Assembly (NCBI RefSeq): GCF_025753815.1
Contig: NZ_JAOWRF010000002.1
Location: 1 to 46,572, forward strand
Source: Plectonema radiosum NIES-515
Lineage (GTDB): Bacteria; Cyanobacteriota; Cyanobacteriia; Cyanobacteriales; Nostocaceae
Reading direction: 5' to 3'
DNA length: 46,572 bases
The first letter of the stretch is position 1, and each line of letters opens with the position of its first letter. Both the position numbers and the translations under genes were made by a program. The notes beneath the pieces are model-generated. The model was not told the DNA's origin and ran no database searches. It saw only the letters and a list, made by a program, of their open reading frames with translations. Shown in pieces: positions 28,696 through 37,016 of this stretch.

Positions 28696-31600
28696 TCACA
28701 TACCTTCAATTGCTTGTGTAATGGCATCAAGATCAGCTTGGTTCCATTGGCTTTGTTCAAACTCTGCAAAGTCCGAAGGGGTGAAACTGCCTGCATTGGG
28801 TGATTGACAATGAGCGATAAGCGATCGCAGTGCCTCAATAAACCCGTGAGCAAGTGCTTCAACTGTAGTTTGCCGATGCAGCTTCTCACTATAAGTCCAC
28901 TTCACCTGCAACCGTCCTTGAGTAATACTACTATTAATTTCCAACAAATGAGATCGTTTGCTATTTAAACTCTGAGCAGAACCAATAGACTCCTGAGCGA
29001 GACTAAATAAAGAAGATTCTGGTAAAACTTGGTCAAACTGTCCTAAATAGTTAAAAATAACTTCTGCTTGAGGCAATGAACTTAGTTGCTCGGTAATTTC
29101 CTCCTCCTTACTGAGGTAGTGCAGCACTCCATAACCAATACCTCGATTGGGAATAGCCCGTAGTTGTTCTTTAATTGCCATCAAGGCTTTTCCTGGCACC
29201 TTCGGGTTTTCTAAACTCAGGTTTACTGGAAATATAGATGTGAACCAGCCCACAGTCCTCGATAAATCTACATCCTCAAACAGTTCTTCTCGCCCATGTC
29301 CTTCTAAATCAAGAAGTAGAGAATTTTCTCCTGTCCACTGAGCGAATGTTTGTGTCAGTGCAGTTAGTAATATATCATTAATTTGCGTTTGGTAAACTGC
29401 TGGTACTTGTTGTAGTAAAACTTGAGTTTCCTCCACACCCAGCGATACTGATACTTGACAAGCTGTTGCTTGTGTATTATCCCCGTGTGAAAAATCTCTG
29501 GGTATAGGCTTAACAGTTTGACCTGCTGTTGTCAGCCAGTAGTCAAGCTCTGAGCGCAACTCTAAAGATGAATTTGCATATTCTTGCAGACAATGAGACC
29601 ACTGCTGGAAAGAAGTTGTTTTCGGTGGTAATTGTATTGTCTTGCCTTGACAAAGTTGCCAATAAACTGTTTGAAAATCCTCAATTAAAATCCGCCAAGA
29701 AACCCCATCAACAACTAAGTGATGTATAACCCAAAACAACCGATTTGGTTCATCGCTACCCAGGTCAAAAAGGGCAATCTGGAATAATGGTTTTGTTGAC
29801 AGATTTAAACTGGCTTGGAGTTTAGTAGCGATCGCTGTTATTGCTGCGGCTTGTTCCTCTTTTGGCAGTGTTGATAAATCTGAATGTGTTATTGGCACAA
29901 CATCATCAAAACTAGCAAAAATCCCCTGAGTGCCAAATTCCTGTGGTATAAATCGCAAACGTAGGACATCGTGATGCTTTTGTAAAGACCGCACCACTTG
30001 CTCCAAGACAACAGGGTCGATGGTCTGCTTAACTTCTAGCAGCACTGCTTGATTCCAGTGATGGGGATCGGGTTGCTGTTGTGCAAAAAACCAGTGCTGA
30101 ATAGGTGTTAGTGGTAATAAGCCAGTTACCGCACCCTGTTCAGCTTGAATGCTCTTAGTTGTGCCAGCCACAGCTGCCAGTTGAGCGATCGTTTGGTGTT
30201 GAAATAATTGCTTCGGAGTTAGGTGCAGCCCTGCAAGGTTTGCCTTGGATATTATTTGCAGACTGAGGATAGAATCTCCGCCTAATTCAAAAAAGTTGTC
30301 ATTTATACCTATTTTTTCTAAACCGAGTACCTGCGTCCAAATCGCAGCCAATTGCTTTTCAACAGTCGTTTGAGGTTCAATGAAGGCTTTTTCGAGTTCT
30401 GGGCGTATTCGCTCAGGCGCTGGTAGAGCTTTGCGATCCACCTTACCATTGGGCGTGAGTGGTAGTGCTTCCAGCATCACAAAAGCCTGTGGCACCATGT
30501 AGTTTGGCAGTTTCGATTCTAGGAAGTTTCGCAGTTCAGTAATTGTCAGTGTCTGCTTTGTATGAGGGACGACATAGGCTACTAACCGTTGAGAATCTGC
30601 TGAATCTGAGCGAACGACAACTACAGTTTCTCGAACTGCTGGGTGTTGGGATAAAAGTGCTTCAACTTCTCCCAGTTCAATACGAAAACCACGAATTTTC
30701 ACTTGGTGGTCAATGCGACCAACGTACTCAATTTCTCCATTCGGTAAATAACGAGCTAAATCACCTGTTTTGTACAGACGCGCTGCTTTTTTGCTATGGG
30801 GGTTAAGGATAAATTTCTGGGCAGTTAATTCTGGGCGATTGAGGTAACCTTTGCCTAGACCAGCACCGCCAATGTGCAATTCACCGATCGCACCAACGGG
30901 TATTAGTTGCAGTTGTTTATCTAGAATATAAGCTTGTGCGTTGGCAATGGGACGCCCAATAGGCACAATTTGTTGATTGAGTCCACGTTTGCAAGTCCAA
31001 TATGTGGCATCAATGCAAGTTTCTGTGGGACCATAGAGATTATGCAATTCTGCATTGAGATGAGCAAAGAAGCGTTCTTGCAGCTCAACAGTTAAAGGTT
31101 CTCCGCCACAAAATACATTTCTTAGAGATTGACAGTTCGCAAATTTATCATTTTCCAAGAGCATTCGCAACAAGGTGGGCACAAGTTGCAAAGTCGTAAT
31201 CTTTTGTTCGACTATTGTTTGGATGAGACGATCGCTATCTTGATGTCCTCCTGGTCGAGCCATGACCAATTGTGCTCCAGCTAACAAAGGTAGGTAAAAT
31301 TCCCAAGCGGAAGCATCAAAGCTAAAGGGAGTTTTTTGGAGAACTTTATCTGTTTCGGTCAAGGGGAAGTCAGTTTGCATCCAGAGCATATGATTGCAAA
31401 TTGCTCGGTGGGTTAACATCACCCCTTTGGGCTTACCTGTTGAACCAGATGTATAAATTACATAGGCAAGGTTTTCAATCTTAACATTGCTAACTGGGTT
31501 AACTTGACTATTTTGGGCAATGATTTCGTAGTCTGCATCCAAGCAAATTGTCTGTCCTTGATATTTGGGAAGAATTTCTAACAGTCGTCGTTGAGTCAGC

Positions 31601-34600
31601 AAAACAGGTGGTTGAGAATCCTCCAAGAGCAAAGCTATCCATTCTTTTGGATACATCGGGTCAATTGGTACGTATGCACCGCCAGCTTTAAGAATTCCAA
31701 GTAAACCAACAACCATTTCCAGAGAACGTTCTACGCAAATTCCCACTAGCACGTCGGGAGCGACTCCCAGTTTTTGCAAATGATGTGCTAGTTGATTGGC
31801 ACGAGTGTTTAGCTCCCGGTAGGTTAGTTGTTGTTGCTCATAGACAACAGCAATATTGTCTGGGGTATGCTCGACCTGCTCTTCAAATAGTTGATGGATG
31901 CATTTATCTTGTGGGTAGTCGGCGCTCGTCTGATTCCACTCTACCAACAGATGATGTCGTTCAGATGCACTCAGCAACGGTAATTGACTAACAGGCTGTT
32001 CTGGATTGTTAGCGATCGCTGAACAAAGTGTTTGAAAATGCCCCATCATCCGACGAATGGTGTCCGCTTCAAACAAGTCGCTGTTGTACTCCCAAGTCCC
32101 CACCAGTTTCGACTCTATCTCTTGCATCGTCAAAGTTAAATCAAATTTGGCAATGCTCCGCTTTTGTTCTAGTGGCTTCAAGGTCAACCCTGGCAGTTCC
32201 AAAGTCTTAATTGGTGCATTTTGCAGCGCAAACATCACCTGAAACAACGGATGATGACTCAAAGACCGTTCCGGTTGCAAAACTTCCACTAGATGTTCAA
32301 AGGGCAAGTCTTGGTGAGCATAAGCATCTAGTGTCATTTGTCGCACCCGCTGCAACAACTGCCGGAAACTGGGGTTGCCTTCTAGGTTTGTGCGGAGAAC
32401 TAAGGTATTGACAAAAAAGCCAATGACGGGTTCTATTTCCTGACGGTTGCGGTTGGCAATGGGGGAGCCAACAACTATGTCCTCTTGATGACTGTAACGC
32501 GATAGCAACAGGGAAAATGCTGCTAACAGGGTCATGAACAAAGTTGATCCCGATAGCTGACTTAAGTGTTTGATCTGCTGGGTCAACTCGGCACTGAGTT
32601 CAAAAGTTTCGCTGCTACCCCGTCCAGTTTGCACAGCAGGACGGTTTCTGTCAGTAGGCAATTCTAGCAGTGCTGGCGCTCCTGCCAACTGTTGTTTCCA
32701 GTAATTGAGTTGGGAATCCAGGACTTCTCCACTCAGCCACTGCCGTTGCCATTGAGCGAAGTCTGCATACTGAATAGGTAGCTCAGGCAAGGGAGAGGAG
32801 GTTTGATATAAGGTAGACAACTCTTGGATGAATATCTCAATTGACCAGCCATCAGAGATAATGTGATGCATTGTCACCAGCAGCACGTAGGAGTTTTCTC
32901 CAAGCTGTAGTATGGTGACGCGCAGCAAGGGACCTGTAGCTAAATCAAAAGGACGTTCAGCCTCCTCCGTGACCAAACGTTTAACTTGTGTAGTTTGCTC
33001 CACAGTGGGTAGCGATCGCGCTTCGCTTGCGTTCGTCAAGCCCAAGTCTATCACGGGAATGGTCATTGGTGTGGGAGGAGCGATCGCCTGCACTGCTGTA
33101 CCGTTGACTGTCACAAAAGTGGTACGCAAAACTTCGTGGCGTCGGACAAGTTCACTTAAGGCAATTTCTAAAGCTACTATATTGAACTGTCCAGTAATTT
33201 CAAGTGCTGCGAATATGTTGTAAGTTGAATTAGAACCTTCTAACTGATCCAGAAACCACAGCCGTTCTTGCGCCCATGATAAAGGTAAAGGTTCAGTATT
33301 CCTGGCGAACGGTTTAATATTCGCAACTACTAATCCTGAAGCAGTCTGACGCAACGCGCAAAGGGCTTGGTCAAGTTCCGCAACTGTGGGGGCTTCAAAC
33401 AAAGTCCGCAGGGGTATCTCAACTTGGAAAGCTTCCCGTAATCTCGATATAACTTGAGTTGCTAGTAAAGAATGTCCCCCAAGTTCAAAGAAGTTATTGT
33501 AAATTCCTACTTGTTGGAGACCTAAAACCGAGGCGAAGATATTAGCAATAATTTCTTCAGTGGGGGTGCGAGGTGCTACCAAGTCCTCGTTTTGTCCCAG
33601 TTCACTTTCTGGTGCGCTCAGAGCTTGACGGTCAACCTTGCCATTGGGGGTTAGAGGCAGAGCCTCCAGCAGCACAAAAGCCGACGGCACCATATACTCC
33701 GGGAGCTTCTGTTTCAGAAAGTGGCGGATTTCGCTGATGGAAGGTTCTGACTGCTCCTTGGCAACTAGATACGCCACTAGGCGCTTGTTGCTAAGTACAT
33801 CCTCATGTACTATAACTACAACCTCCCGAACATGAGGATGTTCGCCAAGCACAGCCTCAATTTCTCCAAGTTCAATGCGGAAGCCACGAATCTTCACCTG
33901 ATGATCGATGCGTCCTAAGTATTCGATGTCTTTGTTTGGCAAATAGCGGGCTAAGTCACCAGATTTATAAAGGCGTGCGTTTGGTTTCTCACTAAAGGAA
34001 TTCGGGATAAATCTTTGGGCAGTTAGTTCTGGGCGATTTAGATAACCTTGCGCTACACCAGCACCACCAATGTACATTTCACCCTTAACTCCAATAGGTA
34101 CTGGTTGTCCATATTGATCTAGCAAGTAAACTTGCAAATCAGGAATTGGACGACCAATAAAACTTTTTGATGCCATCTCTAAGTCTGCCATCGTCAATGG
34201 ACGATATGTCACATGCACGGTTGTTTCCGTAATGCCGTACATATTCACTAACTGTGGAAACTGATCGCCGTGACGCTCAAACCAAGGTCTTAAACTCTGA
34301 AGTTCCAGAGCTTCTCCACCAAAAATCACTAGTCGTAGGCTCAATTGGTTGGCAGTTTCTAAAGATTCCTCTACCTGAATGAGTTGTCGGAAAGCTGAAG
34401 GTGTCTGGTTGAGTACTGTCACTTGCTGCTGTGACAATAATTTATAGAAGTCTTCGGGTGAGCGACTCAGCCAGTAGGGTACTATCACTAACCGTCCACC
34501 ATGCACTAACGCACCCCAAAGTTCCCAAACGGAAAAATCGAAGGCAATTGAATGGAATAGTGAAAAAACATCTTGTTGGTTGAAATTATACCAGGTCTGC

Positions 34601-36534
34601 GTTGCTGCAAACAAACGGACAACATTGCTGTGATTGACTAAGACACCTTTGGGTTGACCTGTTGAGCCTGATGTGTAGATGATATAAGCCAAGTCCTGAG
34701 TTGTACACTCACTCATTAAGTTCTGTTGGCTTTGTGTGGCAATATCTTCCCAATCTGTATCTAGGCAAACAACCCTGGTCTGATGTTGCGGCAAATTCTT
34801 GATTAAGTGCTGTTCAGTCAGCAGTATCGGTACTTGTGTGTCCTGCAATATGAAGGCTAATCTTTCTAGGGGATATTCTGGTTCTAAGGGTACATAAGCA
34901 CCACCGGCTTTGAGAATACCAAGAAGTCCGATGACCATTTCTAAGGAGCGTTCGACACAAATCCCTACTAGGACTTCTGCTTCGACTCCCAAAGTCTGCA
35001 AGTAATGAGCTAATTGATTCGCACGACTGTTTAGCTCTCGATAGGTTAATGTGCAGTCTTCAAATACCACAGCGACCGAATCAGGCGATCGCTCGACCTG
35101 CTCTTCAAATAGCTGATGGATGCATTTATCTTGTGGATAATCCGCTGCTGTCTGATTCCACTCTACCAACAACTGATGTCGTTCAACTTCTGTTAGCAAC
35201 GGTAATTGACTAACAGGCTGTTCTGGATTGTTAGCGATCGCTTGACAAAGCGTTTGAAAATGCCCCATCATCCGATGAACGGTTTGGGCTTCAAACAAGT
35301 CGCTGTTGTACTCCCAAGTCCCCACCAGTTTCGACTCTATCTCTTGCATCGTCAAAGTTAAATCAAATTTGGCAATGCTCCGCTTTTGTTCTAATGGCTT
35401 TAAGGTCAACCCTGGCAGTTCCAAAGTCTTAATTGGTGCATTTTGCAGCACAAACATCACCTGAAACAACGGATGATGACTCAAAGACCGTTTTGGTTGC
35501 AAAACTTCGACCAGCTGTTCAAAGGGCAAGTCTTGGTGAGCATAAGCATCTAGTGTCATTTGCCGCACCCGCTGCAACAACTCACCGAAACTGGGGTTGC
35601 CTTCTAGGTTTGTCCGGAGAACTAAGGTATTGACAAAAAAGCCAATGACTGGTTCTATTTCCTGCCGATTGCGGTTGGCAATAACAGAGCCGACAACTAT
35701 GTCCTCTTGATGACTGTAACGCGATAGCAACAGGGAAAATGCTGCTAACAGGGTCATGAACAAAGTTGATCCCGATAGCTGACTTAAGTGTTTGATCTGC
35801 TGGGTCAACTCGGCACTCAGTTCAAAAGTTTCGCTGCTACCCCGTCCAGTTTGCACAGCAGGACGATTTCGGTCAGTAGGCAATTCTAGCAGTGCTGGTG
35901 CTCCTGCCAGTTGTTGTTTCCAGTAGTTGAGTTGCGACTCTAGCACTTCTCCACTCAGCCACTGCCGTTGCCATTGAGCGAAGTCTGCATACTGAATGGG
36001 TAGCTCTGGCAAGGGAGAAAGTTTTCTTTGACAAAAAGCTTCGTAAAGTGCTGTCAACTCTTGAATGAAAATCCCTATCGACCAAACGTCTGCAATTATA
36101 TGATGTACTGTTATTTGTAAAACATGAGAGTGTTCTGCCAGCTTTAATAGATTAACTCTCAGTAAGGAGTCTGTGGAAAGGTCAAAGGGTTTTCTGGCTT
36201 CTTCAGTTATTTGACATTCTACCCAAGCAAACTGCTCCTCTGGAGCCATCTGGTCTAGTTTAAGTATGGGTAAACTCAGGGTGGCAGCAAAAGCAATGAC
36301 TTGAAATGGCACTCCATCAATAACTTTAAAGGTAGTTCGCAAAACTTCGTGACGTTGCTGTATCTCCTGTATTGCTCTTTCTAAAGCAGCGATATTTAGT
36401 TGACCGTCTAGCTGCAAAGCACTAGAAATATTGTAAGAGGTGTTCTTTGGATCTAACTGATAAAGAAACCAAAGCCGTTCCTGAGCAAAAGATAAGGGAA
36501 ATATGAAAACTTCTTCTGATGTTGGAGTAAACAT
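28696..36534 (-). CDS. NRPS1: C-A(Thr)-T-C-A(Gln)-T-E
   Basis: A 2612-residue two-module NRPS. Order: C1 1-440, A1 480-985, T1 near 1018 (GGHSLL), C2 1065-1500 (HHIISDG), A2 1545-2050, T2 near 2085 (GGDSIL), E 2110-2600 (HHLVVDGVSWR; EGHGREELF; GYGVLHYL). Pocket residues by eye: A1 D-F-W-N-I-G-M-V-H (Thr), A2 D-A-W-Q-F-G-L-I-D (Gln). With the E domain, the second residue should be D-Gln. C1 is of the LCL type (FPLSFAQERLWFL) and has HHIIADV, with Val for the last Gly of HHxxxDG. A starting C domain shows it receives a chain from another protein, probably NRPS3, although it is the first synthetase transcribed. C1 and C2 share a nearly identical 890-bp segment. No strong ribosome binding site is seen. 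Confidence 0.93.
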   Translation of the reverse strand: MFTPTSEEVFIFPLSFAQERLWFLYQLDPKNTSYNISSALQLDGQLNIAALERAIQEIQQRHEVLRTTFKVIDGVPFQVIAFAATLSLPILKLDQMAPEEQFAWVECQITEEARKPFDLSTDSLLRVNLLKLAEHSHVLQITVHHIIADVWSIGIFIQELTALYEAFCQRKLSPLPELPIQYADFAQWQRQWLSGEVLESQLNYWKQQLAGAPALLELPTDRNRPAVQTGRGSSETFELSAELTQQIKHLSQLSGSTLFMTLLAAFSLLLSRYSHQEDIVVGSVIANRNRQEIEPVIGFFVNTLVLRTNLEGNPSFGELLQRVRQMTLDAYAHQDLPFEQLVEVLQPKRSLSHHPLFQVMFVLQNAPIKTLELPGLTLKPLEQKRSIAKFDLTLTMQEIESKLVGTWEYNSDLFEAQTVHRMMGHFQTLCQAIANNPEQPVSQLPLLTEVERHQLLVEWNQTAADYPQDKCIHQLFEEQVERSPDSVAVVFEDCTLTYRELNSRANQLAHYLQTLGVEAEVLVGICVERSLEMVIGLLGILKAGGAYVPLEPEYPLERLAFILQDTQVPILLTEQHLIKNLPQHQTRVVCLDTDWEDIATQSQQNLMSECTTQDLAYIIYTSGSTGQPKGVLVNHSNVVRLFAATQTWYNFNQQDVFSLFHSIAFDFSVWELWGALVHGGRLVIVPYWLSRSPEDFYKLLSQQQVTVLNQTPSAFRQLIQVEESLETANQLSLRLVIFGGEALELQSLRPWFERHGDQFPQLVNMYGITETTVHVTYRPLTMADLEMASKSFIGRPIPDLQVYLLDQYGQPVPIGVKGEMYIGGAGVAQGYLNRPELTAQRFIPNSFSEKPNARLYKSGDLARYLPNKDIEYLGRIDHQVKIRGFRIELGEIEAVLGEHPHVREVVVIVHEDVLSNKRLVAYLVAKEQSEPSISEIRHFLKQKLPEYMVPSAFVLLEALPLTPNGKVDRQALSAPESELGQNEDLVAPRTPTEEIIANIFASVLGLQQVGIYNNFFELGGHSLLATQVISRLREAFQVEIPLRTLFEAPTVAELDQALCALRQTASGLVVANIKPFARNTEPLPLSWAQERLWFLDQLEGSNSTYNIFAALEITGQFNIVALEIALSELVRRHEVLRTTFVTVNGTAVQAIAPPTPMTIPVIDLGLTNASEARSLPTVEQTTQVKRLVTEEAERPFDLATGPLLRVTILQLGENSYVLLVTMHHIISDGWSIEIFIQELSTLYQTSSPLPELPIQYADFAQWQRQWLSGEVLDSQLNYWKQQLAGAPALLELPTDRNRPAVQTGRGSSETFELSAELTQQIKHLSQLSGSTLFMTLLAAFSLLLSRYSHQEDIVVGSPIANRNRQEIEPVIGFFVNTLVLRTNLEGNPSFRQLLQRVRQMTLDAYAHQDLPFEHLVEVLQPERSLSHHPLFQVMFALQNAPIKTLELPGLTLKPLEQKRSIAKFDLTLTMQEIESKLVGTWEYNSDLFEADTIRRMMGHFQTLCSAIANNPEQPVSQLPLLSASERHHLLVEWNQTSADYPQDKCIHQLFEEQVEHTPDNIAVVYEQQQLTYRELNTRANQLAHHLQKLGVAPDVLVGICVERSLEMVVGLLGILKAGGAYVPIDPMYPKEWIALLLEDSQPPVLLTQRRLLEILPKYQGQTICLDADYEIIAQNSQVNPVSNVKIENLAYVIYTSGSTGKPKGVMLTHRAICNHMLWMQTDFPLTETDKVLQKTPFSFDASAWEFYLPLLAGAQLVMARPGGHQDSDRLIQTIVEQKITTLQLVPTLLRMLLENDKFANCQSLRNVFCGGEPLTVELQERFFAHLNAELHNLYGPTETCIDATYWTCKRGLNQQIVPIGRPIANAQAYILDKQLQLIPVGAIGELHIGGAGLGKGYLNRPELTAQKFILNPHSKKAARLYKTGDLARYLPNGEIEYVGRIDHQVKIRGFRIELGEVEALLSQHPAVRETVVVVRSDSADSQRLVAYVVPHTKQTLTITELRNFLESKLPNYMVPQAFVMLEALPLTPNGKVDRKALPAPERIRPELEKAFIEPQTTVEKQLAAIWTQVLGLEKIGINDNFFELGGDSILSLQIISKANLAGLHLTPKQLFQHQTIAQLAAVAGTTKSIQAEQGAVTGLLPLTPIQHWFFAQQQPDPHHWNQAVLLEVKQTIDPVVLEQVVRSLQKHHDVLRLRFIPQEFGTQGIFASFDDVVPITHSDLSTLPKEEQAAAITAIATKLQASLNLSTKPLFQIALFDLGSDEPNRLFWVIHHLVVDGVSWRILIEDFQTVYWQLCQGKTIQLPPKTTSFQQWSHCLQEYANSSLELRSELDYWLTTAGQTVKPIPRDFSHGDNTQATACQVSVSLGVEETQVLLQQVPAVYQTQINDILLTALTQTFAQWTGENSLLLDLEGHGREELFEDVDLSRTVGWFTSIFPVNLSLENPKVPGKALMAIKEQLRAIPNRGIGYGVLHYLSKEEEITEQLSSLPQAEVIFNYLGQFDQVLPESSLFSLAQESIGSAQSLNSKRSHLLEINSSITQGRLQVKWTYSEKLHRQTTVEALAHGFIEALRSLIAHCQSPNAGSFTPSDFAEFEQSQWNQADLDAITQAIEGM
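31900..32790. repeat. Near-identical duplicated segment, copy in C2 of NRPS1
   Basis: Aligns with 35120-36010 at a constant offset of 3220. It covers the back two thirds of the condensation domain, from LPELPIQYADFAQW to the first residues of the next A domain. Confidence 0.8.
35120..36010. repeat. Near-identical duplicated segment, copy in C1 of NRPS1
   Basis: Partner of 31900-32790. The front part of C1, which holds the unusual HHIIADV motif, lies outside the duplicated block. Confidence 0.8.
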
Positions 36535-36619
36535 ACCGTCACGTTGATCTATAAGTAATTATTAATTTGGAGATATTTAGAGTAAGAACTACCCTCCTTT
36601 AACTCTCATCAAGAGCAGA

Positions 36620-36968
36620 TTATATCGTATTTAGCTGCATAGTAACATCATCTTTCGCTGGTTGTAATGGAACATAATCTTGGCAAACTAAGAATGCTGG
36701 TGGAGGCTGACTCTTAGAAATTGGAATATTTTTGACACTCCTATAGGTAATAATTATCTGCACTCCTAAAGATTTCGCTGTACTCGTGACAACGATGAAG
36801 AGCACGCAGCGTTTTATTGTCGTTTTCTACAACCTTCCCTGGAGCATCCTCAGGCAACCGTGAAAGTTCCCTCTGTAGAATGCTGACTTCTCCATCTAAG
36901 AAATACTCAGAGAAAAATAACAATCCATCTTCTTCGTACTTTTGAATCTGGTTTTCAAAGAGGTTCAT
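36620..36968 (-). pseudogene. Collapsed PhyH-type Fe(II)/2-oxoglutarate dioxygenase
   Basis: The first 75 codons from 36968 read MNLFENQIQKYEEDGLLFFS and LSRLPEDAPGKVVENDNKTL, then RALH. This is the N-terminus of phytanoyl-CoA dioxygenase-like (ectoine-hydroxylase-like) enzymes. A stop follows at 36741. In another frame, 36620-36790 reads IIITYRSVKNIPIS and PAFLVCQDYVPLQPAKDD, the C-terminal end of the same family. The middle of about 200 residues, with the iron-binding HxD and His, is gone. This looks like an internal deletion with frameshift near 36770-36790. The relic lies between the exporter and NRPS1 on the same strand, where an amino acid or acyl hydroxylase would be expected. It is unlikely to be active. 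The 85 bp to NRPS1 hold no other feature. Confidence 0.68.
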
Positions 36969-37016
36969 AAAATTTGCTGCTAATAAATAAAACGAGTTTA
37001 GGTTAAGTGGGTAACC

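Noticed and set aside
28695-28889. Longer N-terminus for NRPS2 overlapping NRPS1
   Set aside because: The extra residues have no C-domain likeness, while a start one base after the NRPS1 stop gives the normal YPLSPMQQG beginning.
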